From Bhargavaea sp. CC-171006 (GTDB lineage Bacteria > Bacillota > Bacilli > Bacillales_A > Planococcaceae): DNA of 64,000 nucleotides. Numbering within the stretch: position 1 is the stretch's first letter; each line of letters starts with the position of its first letter. The translations under genes were made by a program, and so were the position numbers. The notes below the pieces were generated by a model. The model worked only from the letters and a program-made list of their open reading frames with translations. It did no database searches and had not been told where the DNA came from. The DNA lies in NCBI RefSeq assembly GCF_009761675.1, contig NZ_QUZH01000003.1, positions 1-64,000 on the forward strand, written 5' to 3'. This document shows positions 44,568 to 53,027 of this stretch, piece by piece.

Positions 44568-44723
44568 TTATTGTTCGTGAAGTTCGGTGTATTGCTTCAA
44601 TAATGTATAGATGGGTAGCTCATACAGTTGCTTGCCGTCGATCTTGAAAATCCCTTCATCCACCAGCTTATCGATAATGGACTGCTTTTTTTCATCCATC
44701 GGTCCTTCATGTAATTCTCTCAT
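44568..44723 (-). CDS. Fur-regulated basic protein A (FbpA)-like small protein
   Basis: This 51-residue protein (MRELHEGPMDEKKQSI...) carries the pattern IIDKLVDEGIFKIDGKQLYEL near residue 16 (written here in pieces: IIDKLVDEGIFK, then DGKQLYEL). That resembles the FbpA family of small proteins, which in B. subtilis act with the FsrA sRNA in iron sparing. AAGGAG lies 11 bp before the ATG and a terminator follows. It is acidic rather than basic and I see no clear Fur box upstream, so the assignment is tentative. Confidence 0.6.
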   Translation of the reverse strand: MRELHEGPMDEKKQSIIDKLVDEGIFKIDGKQLYELPIYTLLKQYTELHEQ

Positions 44724-44807
44724 GGTGCATTCTTCTCCTTGCTCATGATGATACCGACTTCATCTTTCCCGTATTGGACGAAAACGAAACCGGATTTGTT
44801 CCATCGG

Positions 44808-45869
44808 TCAAAGGAAGAAGAACCCGATGCCCATGATCAGATAGGCGGCAAGCAGGGTCAGCCCCTCGAACCAATTTGACTCCCCATCCAGCGTGATGAC
44901 GATTGTCAGCAGTGCCGCCGTGATCATCGCGACCAATTCCGCGACCGTGAACACGAGCGGCATCTGCACCGGCATCATCAGGGAGATGAGGACCAAGGCA
45001 GGTGCAACGAACATCGCGACCTGGAGTGTCGAACCGACGGCGATCTCCACGGATACATCCATCTTGTTCTTGACCGCCAGGATCAGGGCGGAAGCGTGTT
45101 CCGCGGCATTTCCGACGATGGCGACGATGATGACCCCGATAAAGAGCTCCGACCATCCGAAGCGCTCTCCGATGTCCTCAAATGTATGGACAAGGTTCTC
45201 AGACACAAATGCCACCGCTGCCGTAGCCAGAAGCAGAATGAGGATCGCTTTCCCCTTTGACCATTCTGCCTCTTCTTCTTCCTGCTCGCCATGACTTTCT
45301 TTGTCGGATCCCGTAAAATATCCCCGATGTGTGACCAGCTTGAAAAACAGCCCGGCCAGATAAAGAAGGATCATGATGACCGAGATCCCGATGCTCAGGC
45401 TGATCGTGCCGCGGTCGTCCATACCCTGGGAGAAAATCTCGGGGATGACGAATGCGACAATGATGGCGAAAATCAGGAGTCCCGCATTATATCGGGCATC
45501 CCGCAAACTGAAGTTCTGCCGTTTGTGCTTGAGACCGCCAATGAAAAATGACAGCCCGAGCACAAGAAGCAGGTTGCCGATCACCGAACCGGTCAGTGAA
45601 GCAAGAACGATTCCGACCAATCCAGCCTTGAGAGAGAAAATGGCGATGATCAGCTCTACTGCGTTCCCGAACGTCGCGTTCAGCAGACCGCCAATACGCG
45701 GTCCGGATATGATTGTCAGTGATTCGGTCGCTCTTCCCATGATTGCGGACAGGCCAATGATGCTCACACAACAAAGGATGAACATGATGACACTTGACCA
45801 GTGGAGAAAAGAGCCTGCCACAACGAGCGGCACACCGACGAACGAAACGATTGTAAAAATCCTATTCAA
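44808..45869 (-). CDS. chaA: Calcium/proton antiporter (CaxA/ChaA family)
   Basis: This 353-residue CaCA-superfamily exchanger expels Ca2+ in exchange for H+. It has 11 predicted helices in two inverted halves. The halves carry the alpha repeats: GGLLNATFGNAVELIIA (about residue 58) and GNAAEHASALILA (about residue 252), with the key Glu residues. An acidic loop (HGEQEEEEAEW) separates them. I choose the start at TTG 45869, with GGAGGGG 6 bp before it; the product then begins MNRIFTIVSFVGVP, like B. subtilis ChaA (YfkE). The frame is open to 45896. Confidence 0.92.
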   Translation of the reverse strand: MNRIFTIVSFVGVPLVVAGSFLHWSSVIMFILCCVSIIGLSAIMGRATESLTIISGPRIGGLLNATFGNAVELIIAIFSLKAGLVGIVLASLTGSVIGNLLLVLGLSFFIGGLKHKRQNFSLRDARYNAGLLIFAIIVAFVIPEIFSQGMDDRGTISLSIGISVIMILLYLAGLFFKLVTHRGYFTGSDKESHGEQEEEEAEWSKGKAILILLLATAAVAFVSENLVHTFEDIGERFGWSELFIGVIIVAIVGNAAEHASALILAVKNKMDVSVEIAVGSTLQVAMFVAPALVLISLMMPVQMPLVFTVAELVAMITAALLTIVITLDGESNWFEGLTLLAAYLIMGIGFFFL

Positions 45870-45999
45870 CGAATTCCCCTCCATTGCGTCGACCATTATG
45901 AGGAACTATACCCCACTGCGATTTGGGTATAACCCGGATCATGGCGGCAGGGCCGGGAACTGAGCGGCGATCATCAGAGGACATTGGTCATAAAAGATA

Positions 46000-46046
46000 G
46001 AAAACCGCCCTGTGGACGGAATATTCTCCGGCCACAGGGCGGTTTA
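46000..46046 (-). terminator. Terminator of the ATP-grasp/FemAB operon
   Basis: A perfect 14-bp stem (AAACCGCCCTGTGG / CCACAGGGCGGTTT) with a 16-nt loop, then TTTTCTATC on the minus strand. Confidence 0.85.
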
Positions 46047-46055
46047 GGTCTGCGC

Positions 46056-47096
46056 TCAGCGACGCAGTTTCTTTTTCAGTTTCTGAAGCTTCGGCACAAC
46101 ATTGACGAACATTGTATAGAGCAGCGGGTTATAGACTTTGTCCACTTCGCCGATGTATTCCGTATGCCCATCCTTATCACAGAAGCTTTTCTTGAACAGA
46201 TACAATCCGTCTTTCGGACTCAGTTCAAAGACGCCTCCAAAGTCATATTGTTCGGCGCCTTCCGAGATTCCCCATTTGATCATCTCATAGTTCATCAGAT
46301 GGTTCGGGTTCAGGTTGCGCTTCTCGTTGGTGCTTCCTGCATACAGATAGTACAGCTTGCCGCTGTAATTGATTGTCAGCCCGGCAGCCAGCTGGTCACC
46401 TTCATGTTCGGCAATATAAATGCGGAAGTTTTCCCCGAACGCCTCGCGCATCCGCTTAAAGTAATCGATCGAGCGCGTCGTGATTCCGTTCCGCTCCGCC
46501 ATCGTCCTGTAGATCGAATAGAAGTCTTCCAGGTACTCGTCGCTATCACCATAACTCACAGTGACGCCCTTCTTGATTGCGCCCCGGATGATATTCCGGC
46601 ATTTCTTCGAAAACTTCATCATGATCGACTCTTCGTCGTGATCCTCAAAATAGAGGATCATGTTGAGACGGGGCTGGATGAGTGCTTCCTTTTCCTCATC
46701 ACGGTTATGGACTTTGAAGCCCATCGATGTGAACTGCTGTTCAAGCGATCCGGAATAGCGCACTTCCGGATCGAACTTTAAAGCAAACGCCTTATGTTTC
46801 TTCACCAGCGGCTCGACTTCTTTCACGAGCCTGAAAAGGAGTTCCCGGTCGGTGACATCGCATACCGGACCCCGGGGTGCATACAGCAATGAGAACCCTC
46901 CAGGCACTTTCCTGACGAGAATCGACATTGCCGCTACGATCTCTCCATCCTGTTCCACATACACCTGTTCATTGCCCCAGTCGTTCTTCACTTTCGACCA
47001 TTGCAAGTCCTGCGTGATGGCGCGGTGCGGAGATGTTTTCACAAACTCTTCATACCTGGCCGTCATTTCTTTGTTGTTGCGATCTAAGATTGGCAC
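46056..47096 (-). CDS. FemAB-family aminoacyltransferase / peptidoglycan bridge protein
   Basis: This 346-residue protein belongs to the FemXAB (lipid II:glycine/alanine transferase) family with two GNAT-like domains. Visible family stretches are QDLQWSKVKNDWGNEQVYVE near residue 30 and KGVTVSYGDSDEYLEDFYSIY near 195. The KKCRNIIRGAIKKG helix precedes the second domain. I choose GTG 47096 (protein begins MPILDRNNKEMTARYEEF), with GGAGG about 10 bp upstream, over the frame start at 47156. It is the second gene of a pair with the ATP-grasp ligase. Whether it uses an aminoacyl-tRNA for bridge formation is inferred from the family. Confidence 0.87.
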   Translation of the reverse strand: MPILDRNNKEMTARYEEFVKTSPHRAITQDLQWSKVKNDWGNEQVYVEQDGEIVAAMSILVRKVPGGFSLLYAPRGPVCDVTDRELLFRLVKEVEPLVKKHKAFALKFDPEVRYSGSLEQQFTSMGFKVHNRDEEKEALIQPRLNMILYFEDHDEESIMMKFSKKCRNIIRGAIKKGVTVSYGDSDEYLEDFYSIYRTMAERNGITTRSIDYFKRMREAFGENFRIYIAEHEGDQLAAGLTINYSGKLYYLYAGSTNEKRNLNPNHLMNYEMIKWGISEGAEQYDFGGVFELSPKDGLYLFKKSFCDKDGHTEYIGEVDKVYNPLLYTMFVNVVPKLQKLKKKLRR

Positions 47097-47152
47097 CCTA
47101 TGTAAACCTCCATATCCATCAGCAAGAAAACCCGCCTCCAAGCAAGGCGGGA

Positions 47153-48373
47153 TCACCCTCTCGGATTGAAGTATTCTTCAAACCGCTGATGGTAAGTCTT
47201 ATAGTATGAGTAAAGCTTGAATCGGCGGATAAAGCTCCGGTCCTTTTCATAGTAAAGCGTCGAGGCGGTCTTCCCTTCCCGAATCAGGCGCTGGACCTGT
47301 TCTTTCAGCTCCGGGTCGGTCGTGTATTTCACGACGATATCGAGAGGGATGCCATGCCAGAGCACTTCGTTATCCCCGTAGACGACAGGGTTGTCACGGT
47401 GATAGACCCTGTCCTCTACAAGATATTTCGACATGTTGTATCCGTTTGCAGTCACAAAAAAGCTGCTTCGGCCCTGGCGGATGTTCAGTTCAAAGATCTT
47501 GAACTTCCCGTCACGCCGGTCGTACTTCAGGTCGATGTTCGCAAAGCCTGTGAAGTTGATCGCTTCCAGGAAACGCTTGTACTGGTCATACAGTTCCTGA
47601 TTTTTGTCACCGACAATGGCCACATAATTGCCGATCAGGATCGGAGTCGGGTCTTCCAGAACCACATGGCCGAGGCACATCATCCGGACTTTGCCGTTCC
47701 TGTCGCAATAGGCGTTCAATACGTACATCGTCGTGTCATCACCCGGGATATAGTCCTGGATGATGAGCGTCCCGTCATACGTGGAACCGTAAATCTTGGT
47801 GATTGCGTCGACGAACTCTTCACGGCTGTCGACAACGTATGCCTTTTTCTTCCCTTCGAATTGTGCATTGAAATAGCGCATGCTATCCGAAGGCTTCACA
47901 ACGGCCGGGAAGTCGAACGGCAATTCCATATGCGGGTCCATTCCTTTTTTGAAGATGACTGTTCCGGGATAATCCAGTCCGTACTCCTCGCACATCGAAT
48001 AGAACTTTTCCTTGAAGATGATATCGTCCATCATCTGCTCACTGACGAAAGGAAGGATATAGTGCGGTTCCAGGACCGCCCGCGCCCGGACAGCAAGCTC
48101 TACATAGTTCTCATTGCTGGCGACCAATATCAGCTTTTCCGCCCGCTCTTTCAGTTCGTCCTTTAATGATAGCAAACTCTCCGCGAAAGTCTTCGGATCG
48201 TCGAAATTCTCAAAGATCTTCTTTTCTAAGATTTTGCTGTGCATCGTGGACAGGAGATGCCCTTTCGTCGCCACGATGCTCCTGATGCCGTACTCCTCAT
48301 GGAAGGCACGCGCCATTCCATACGCATTATCATCCGATCCCAAAATAACGGGCAAGAAATCCATTTTCGGCAT
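47153..48373 (-). CDS. ATP-grasp carboxylate-amine ligase, possible D-Asp/D-Glu bridge ligase
   Basis: This 406-residue ATP-grasp enzyme has an N-terminal pre-ATP domain (VILGSDDNAYGMARAF), the central nucleotide-binding part (FPAVVKPSDSMRY near residue 150, TLIIQDYIPGDD near residue 203) and metal-binding residues in KIFELNIRQGRSS near residue 300. The layout resembles D-aspartate ligases of the Aslfm type, which add D-Asp to the lysine of peptidoglycan precursors. Neighbouring FemAB and racemase genes point the same way. Other carboxylate-amine ligases have the same fold, so the substrate is unproved. AAGGGG lies 9 bp before the ATG. Confidence 0.85.
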   Translation of the reverse strand: MPKMDFLPVILGSDDNAYGMARAFHEEYGIRSIVATKGHLLSTMHSKILEKKIFENFDDPKTFAESLLSLKDELKERAEKLILVASNENYVELAVRARAVLEPHYILPFVSEQMMDDIIFKEKFYSMCEEYGLDYPGTVIFKKGMDPHMELPFDFPAVVKPSDSMRYFNAQFEGKKKAYVVDSREEFVDAITKIYGSTYDGTLIIQDYIPGDDTTMYVLNAYCDRNGKVRMMCLGHVVLEDPTPILIGNYVAIVGDKNQELYDQYKRFLEAINFTGFANIDLKYDRRDGKFKIFELNIRQGRSSFFVTANGYNMSKYLVEDRVYHRDNPVVYGDNEVLWHGIPLDIVVKYTTDPELKEQVQRLIREGKTASTLYYEKDRSFIRRFKLYSYYKTYHQRFEEYFNPRG

Positions 48374-48593
48374 AGTTTAAACCCCTTCATTCTTGTACGG
48401 TGCCATCATTTTTCGACATCCGCAAATCAACTTTCAGTCTATCTTACGCCGCTCTGTCAAGTCAAGGAAGCCGCGGACCCGCGGTGTGGTCATGATGGGA
48501 ACGGAATGGGGAGCCCGTGGGTTCCCTTCCCTGACTTTCTTCCCCTTTCAAGAACGGGTTTTTCGCAATATCAGACATGATTCGATAATCCGG
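48374..48593. other. Intergenic gap between the ATP-grasp gene and the M48 gene
   Basis: About 220 bp between divergent genes. It has short GC-rich palindromes (CCGCGGACCCGCGG near 48470) and no frame I would call a gene. Confidence 0.4.
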
Positions 48594-48622
48594 TTGACGA
48601 GTTCATTTCTGAAAGCTAGATT
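48594..48622 (+). promoter_or_regulatory. Promoter of the M48-ankyrin gene
   Basis: TTGACG and TAGATT with a 17-bp spacer, 60 bp upstream of the start. Confidence 0.6.
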
Positions 48623-48681
48623 TAATGAAGCGGGATGGAAGAAATAGACTCATCCGCCAAATTATCAAAAGGGGAACCGTC

Positions 48682-49971
48682 ATGAATCTGAATACTATCA
48701 CGTCACCGAGGGAAACGGTTTATCTGATCCTCTCGGCAATTGCGAGCGTCCTGATTTATCTGGCCGCCGCGGTATCCATCATCGGGATCGGCATCGCGCT
48801 CATCGTGTTCGCGTTCGTCCTGTTCACCAATGCGATCATGCTCGGATCGGTCCGGGGCAATGGCGTCCGTCTTTCTGAACGCCAGTTTCCGGATGTATAT
48901 GGGCGTGCGGCTGAACTGTCTGCAAAAATGGGGCTGCGCAGCGTGCCGGACATCTTCCTCGTACAGTCCGAAGGGGCGCTGAATGCCTTTGCCACCCGCT
49001 TTTTCGGGCGGAATATGATCGTCCTGTATTCCGAAGTGTTTGAGCTGGCCCGCGAGAAAGGGGAAAAGGAACTGGATTTCATCATCGCCCATGAGCTGGC
49101 CCATATCCGGAGACGCCACATCTGGAAAAACCTCCTCATCATGCCGGCCCGTTTCATCCCATTCCTTGCGCAGGCCTACAGCCGGTCCTGTGAATATTCA
49201 TGTGACCGGGAAGCCGCATATATAACCGGGGACGGCGCTGCGGCAAAGCGAGCGCTCACATTGCTCGGTGCCGGCAAGGGGGTCTACAGGGAAGTCGACG
49301 AGACGGTCTGGCTGGAACAGATTCATTCCGAATCAAACGGCGCCGTCTGGCTGAGCGAAATCCTCTCTTCGCATCCCAACCTGCCGAAACGCGTACAGGC
49401 AGTCGGCCATTTCATGCAGGTTGAGGGCACGCCCCATTACCGGCAGAACAACGGGCGGATTGCACTCTGGGCCGCGGGATTGACTGCGATTGCGGTTGCC
49501 GTCTATGTCGGTGTCCTCGTTTCCTTTGCCGGAGGCGGTCTAGTCTACGGCAACTTGCTGCCGGCCGCTGTCGCAGAACCGGAAGCGTTTTTCGAGGAAT
49601 ACGATCTTCCTCCCCTCTCGGATGCGGTCTATGAGTTCGATGACGACCGGCTCAGGGAACTGATCGCGGACGGAGCGGATCTGGAAGAAACCGACGAAGA
49701 CGGGACGACCGCGCTTCACTATGCCTCCTATGCGGGCAATGCTCCTGCAGCCGCCATCCTCCTTGAGGCGGGGGCCGACCCGAATGCAACTGACATTAAC
49801 GGCACCGCCCTCACCACCGCTCTTGATTTCGGCTATTATGATATCGCGCTGCTTCTTTACGAAGCCGGTGCAGATCCGTATGCCAAAAGCGTGGAGGGCA
49901 TAGATGCCCTTGAATCCCTCGGAGTCACAACACCGGAGGAATTTGAACAAGAACTGAAAAACAACCTTTAA
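48682..49971 (+). CDS. M48 family metallopeptidase with C-terminal ankyrin repeats
   Basis: This 429-residue protein joins two parts. The N-terminal part has two hydrophobic helices (about residues 14-52) and an M48 peptidase domain with the zinc site AHELAH (His137, Glu138, His141) and a third-ligand region CEYSCDREAAYI. Another helix follows at about residues 265-290. The C-terminal part has ankyrin repeats (DGTTALHYASYAGN near residue 340, DINGTALTTALDFGYYD near 373). HtpX-type proteins degrade damaged membrane proteins; the ankyrin part may bind a partner. AAAAGGGG lies 8 bp before ATG 48682. Confidence 0.88.
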   Translation: MNLNTITSPRETVYLILSAIASVLIYLAAAVSIIGIGIALIVFAFVLFTNAIMLGSVRGNGVRLSERQFPDVYGRAAELSAKMGLRSVPDIFLVQSEGALNAFATRFFGRNMIVLYSEVFELAREKGEKELDFIIAHELAHIRRRHIWKNLLIMPARFIPFLAQAYSRSCEYSCDREAAYITGDGAAAKRALTLLGAGKGVYREVDETVWLEQIHSESNGAVWLSEILSSHPNLPKRVQAVGHFMQVEGTPHYRQNNGRIALWAAGLTAIAVAVYVGVLVSFAGGGLVYGNLLPAAVAEPEAFFEEYDLPPLSDAVYEFDDDRLRELIADGADLEETDEDGTTALHYASYAGNAPAAAILLEAGADPNATDINGTALTTALDFGYYDIALLLYEAGADPYAKSVEGIDALESLGVTTPEEFEQELKNNL

Positions 49972-49983
49972 CTGAACGGACAG

Positions 49984-50026
49984 CACCCCGGAGAATACGC
50001 GCAGAGCGTGGTTCCGGGGTGTTTTT
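49984..50026 (+). terminator. Terminator of the M48-ankyrin gene
   Basis: CACCCCGGA / TCCGGGGTG stem followed by TTTTT. Confidence 0.8.
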
Positions 50027-50029
50027 CAA

Positions 50030-50210
50030 CGTCTTTCCCAACATCAGGATTCAAACACGGGCAATCAGGGCAAACAACAAGGTAGATATCCTTTCTCGAT
50101 TTAATTGTTATAGAAATCGAATCCCTCCGACTACTTTTATTATTTCAATATAGAATTTATATTCAGAATAACGCTTTAATTCTTGATTATTCACTGGAAT
50201 AAAATTATTT
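50030..50210. other. AT-rich regulatory gap upstream of dtpT
   Basis: It holds an inverted repeat TCGATTT-N11-AAATCGA (about 50097-50121) and a weak CodY-like motif TATATTCAGAATAAC at 50158-50172 (10 of 15 consensus positions by my count). No gene is seen. Confidence 0.4.
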
Positions 50211-50239
50211 TTGACAATTGAAAATGCCGGGAGTAGTAT
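50211..50239 (+). promoter_or_regulatory. Promoter of dtpT
   Basis: Consensus -35 TTGACA (50211-50216) and TAGTAT (50234-50239) with a 17-bp spacer, 33 bp before the start codon. Confidence 0.75.
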
Positions 50240-50271
50240 AAGATGGTCTACAATTAAGGAGGTAGCACAAC

Positions 50272-51756
50272 ATGTCGCGTCTATCGCACCGTGAAATTGT
50301 GGAAAGTGTCCCTCAGAAAGGGTTCTTCGGACATCCGAAAGGACTGTTCACCCTCTTCTTCACTGAATTCTGGGAACGTTTTTCCTACTACGGGATGAGG
50401 GCCATCCTCGTCTTCTATATGTACTACGAAGTTTCAGAAGGCGGTCTCGGCCTCAGCGAACCGCTTGCCCTTTCGATCATGTCGATCTACGGCTCGCTCG
50501 TCTACATGTCCGGAATCATCGGCGGCTGGCTAGCCGACCGTGTGTTCGGCACATCGAAAGCCGTCTTCTACGGCGGTATCCTCATTATGTTCGGCCATAT
50601 CGCCTTGGCCATTCCGGGGAATGTCGCCCTGTTCTTTATCTCGATGGTGCTGATCGTCCTCGGTACAGGTCTTCTGAAGCCGAACGTATCGAGCGCAGTC
50701 GGCGAGATCTACCCTAAAGACGACCACCGGCTTGATGCCGGGTTCTCCATCTTCTACATGGGGATCAACCTCGGCGGGTTCCTTGCACCGCTGATTGTCG
50801 GCGCTCTCATGGGCGTAAGCTTCCACCTTGGATTCGCTGTCGCTGCGGTCGGGATGTTCATAGGCCTCGTCACGTTCGTCATCACAAAGAAAAAGAACCT
50901 GGGACTTGCAGGCACGCAAGTACCAAACCCCCTGACTCCAGACGAAAAGAAAAAGTGGATCAGGAACACGGTCATCGGCCTGGTTGTCATTGCAGTCATT
51001 CTGGCAGTGATGATTCCACAGGGCCTGGTCACGATCGAGGGCGTCATTGCGCTTGTCGGTGTACTCGGGATCCTGATTCCGACCGCCTACTTCATCGTCA
51101 TGTACCGCAGCCCGAAAACGACGCCGACCGAGCAGTCGCGTCTCATCGCATACATCCCGCTGTTCATCGCATCGGTCATGTTCTGGGCGATTCAGGAACA
51201 AGGTTCCACCATCCTGGCGCGCTATGCGGACAAGCGGACAGACCTGAATGCATTCGGCTTTGAGATCTCTCCTGCCTGGTTCCAGTCGCTGAACCCGCTG
51301 TTCATCATTATCCTGGCGCCGGTGTTTGCCTGGATGTGGACGCGCCTCGGTGACCGGAACCCGACGATTCCACGGAAGTTCTCGTTCGGTCTCCTGTTTG
51401 CAGGTCTGTCGTTCCTCGTCATCCTCCTCCCGGGTATGCTCGGAGGAGAAGGCGCCCTGGTCAACCCGATGTGGCTTGTCCTGAGCTACTTCCTCGTTGT
51501 CCTCGGTGAGCTTTGCCTGTCACCTGTCGGCCTCGCTGCGACAACGCGTCTCGCGCCTGCAGCATTCTCCGCCCAGACCATGAGCCTCTGGTTCCTGTCG
51601 AACGCGGCTGCACAGGCGATCAACGCACAGATCGTCAAGCTGAACACACCTGAAACAGAAAACATTTACTTCGGAACTATCGGAGGCCTGGCGATTGTCC
51701 TCGGGATCATCCTCTTCCTCGCAGCACCGAAGATTATGAAATTCATCAAAGATTAA
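50272..51756 (+). CDS. dtpT: Proton-dependent di-/tripeptide transporter (POT family)
   Basis: This 494-residue symporter imports di- and tripeptides with protons. The POT signature FFTEFWERFSYYGMRAILVFYM is at about residues 28-49 (the ExxERFxYY motif); a second signature region, GAIYLGVNLGGFLAPL-like, reads FYMGINLGGFLAPL near residue 160. It has 14 predicted helices. AAGGAGG lies 9 bp before the ATG. It complements the Opp-type ABC system. A dispersed repeat begins 2 bp after the stop. Confidence 0.95.
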   Translation: MSRLSHREIVESVPQKGFFGHPKGLFTLFFTEFWERFSYYGMRAILVFYMYYEVSEGGLGLSEPLALSIMSIYGSLVYMSGIIGGWLADRVFGTSKAVFYGGILIMFGHIALAIPGNVALFFISMVLIVLGTGLLKPNVSSAVGEIYPKDDHRLDAGFSIFYMGINLGGFLAPLIVGALMGVSFHLGFAVAAVGMFIGLVTFVITKKKNLGLAGTQVPNPLTPDEKKKWIRNTVIGLVVIAVILAVMIPQGLVTIEGVIALVGVLGILIPTAYFIVMYRSPKTTPTEQSRLIAYIPLFIASVMFWAIQEQGSTILARYADKRTDLNAFGFEISPAWFQSLNPLFIIILAPVFAWMWTRLGDRNPTIPRKFSFGLLFAGLSFLVILLPGMLGGEGALVNPMWLVLSYFLVVLGELCLSPVGLAATTRLAPAAFSAQTMSLWFLSNAAAQAINAQIVKLNTPETENIYFGTIGGLAIVLGIILFLAAPKIMKFIKD

Positions 51757-51757
51757 G

Positions 51758-51957
51758 AACAAAAGCGCAAGCGCCCGCTTAGCAACGTACAAATTGGAGC
51801 CCTTCGCAATGAGATAAAGGAAACACGTCGAGGAACGAGCCGATGTTGACTTATCGCAATGGAGAAGGGTGAAGTTTGCTAGTTGCTGGGCGCTGGAGCT
51901 GGCCGTGGAAGCCAAGTGAATAGTGTTATCCACAGAGTGACGATTTATAATTTCCTG
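51758..51957. repeat. Dispersed 101-bp element, copy 2, with longer tail
   Basis: Positions 51758-51858 match 20096-20196 at 97 of 101 bases. This copy continues with TTGCTGGGCGCTGGAGCTGG (about 51883-51902), which is partly complementary to the element's start (GCGCCCGCTTAGCAA), so the ends can pair. A tail with TATCCACAGAGT is shared with copy 1. It lies in the 3' untranslated region of dtpT. Confidence 0.9.
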
Positions 51958-51968
51958 AGCAACATACG

Positions 51969-52002
51969 AAAAGACGCCCGCCATCATGGCCGGGCGTCTT
52001 TT
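51969..52002. terminator. Bidirectional terminator between dtpT and the zinc peptidase
   Basis: AAAAGACGCCCG / CGGGCGTCTTTT, a 12-bp stem with T runs in both directions. Confidence 0.85.
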
Positions 52003-52006
52003 GCTG

Positions 52007-52882
52007 TTACCGCAGAAGTTCAGAGAATGTATCGCCGTGATCAAGGTCGCCGTATTTAAATCCTCGGTTGAACCAATCCATCCGCTGCTCAGATGTACCG
52101 TGGGTGAAACTTTCCGGAACGACGTATCCCCGGGACCGGCGCTGGATCGTATCGTCCCCGATGGCGCTGGCCGCGTTCATCGCTTCCTCAAAGTCGCCTT
52201 CCTCCAGGTAGCCCCGTTCCTGGGCATGCTTTGCCCAGACACCGGACAAGTAGTCGGCCTGAAGCTCCATTGCAACAGAATAACGGTTGTACTCTTCCTT
52301 GCTCACCTGCTGGCGGACCCGGTTTACTTCCTCGTTGACGCCGAGAAGCGTCTGGACGTGGTGGCCGACCTCATGGGCGACGACATATGCCATTGCAAAG
52401 TCTCCGGGTGCATTGAACTGGTTTTTCAATTCGTTATAAAAACTCAGATCGATATAAAGCTTGTGGTCGCCCGGACAATAAAACGGACCGACCGCGGCGC
52501 TGTTGAAACCGCACGCCGACTGGACGCTTCCGGTATAAAGGACGAGTGTAGGCTCCTGGTAAGTCATGCCGTTTTCCTCAAAGATGTCTCCCCAGATTTC
52601 TTCGGTATCGGCCAGAACGACTCCAACGAAATCCGCCAGTTCCTCTTCCTCGGCCGTCTCCACATAACCTGTGCCGCCTTCCTGTCCTCCCGAACCTGCC
52701 TGATCCGAGCCGCCCATGCCGAACAGCCCGTCCAGTCCGCCGCCGAACAGCAGGAACAGGATAATCCCGACAATTCCGAGTCCCCCGCCGCCGATCGCGA
52801 CAGGGCCACCGAACCCGCCCGGACTTCTCTGTCCGCGCCGGTCCTCGATATTTGAACTTTGTCTCCTGCCTCTCGTCTTCAT
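52007..52882 (-). CDS. Neutral zinc metallopeptidase (YpfJ family)
   Basis: This 291-residue protein belongs to the putative neutral zinc metallopeptidase family (YpfJ type). A basic N-terminus is followed by a Gly-rich region with one helix (about residues 28-50). The zinc site is VAHEVGHHVQ near residue 166 (HExxH), and the third ligand region is MELQADYLSG. A CGFNSAAVGPFYCPGD stretch is family-typical. ATG 52882 has GGGAGG eight bases upstream; the frame opens at 52912. It probably acts at or outside the membrane. Substrate unknown. Confidence 0.9.
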   Translation of the reverse strand: MKTRGRRQSSNIEDRRGQRSPGGFGGPVAIGGGGLGIVGIILFLLFGGGLDGLFGMGGSDQAGSGGQEGGTGYVETAEEEELADFVGVVLADTEEIWGDIFEENGMTYQEPTLVLYTGSVQSACGFNSAAVGPFYCPGDHKLYIDLSFYNELKNQFNAPGDFAMAYVVAHEVGHHVQTLLGVNEEVNRVRQQVSKEEYNRYSVAMELQADYLSGVWAKHAQERGYLEEGDFEEAMNAASAIGDDTIQRRSRGYVVPESFTHGTSEQRMDWFNRGFKYGDLDHGDTFSELLR

Positions 52883-53027
52883 GCTATTTCCTCCCTGCCG
52901 TTCTTCATGCAAATGTCATTGATTGTTCTTTACCCAAAAACATCACAGGTCATACGCAGGGATATGATTTCAGGGTTATGCAGCAAAGACAAAAGGCCGC
53001 CCGCCGGCAGCCTGATATGTAATGGTA

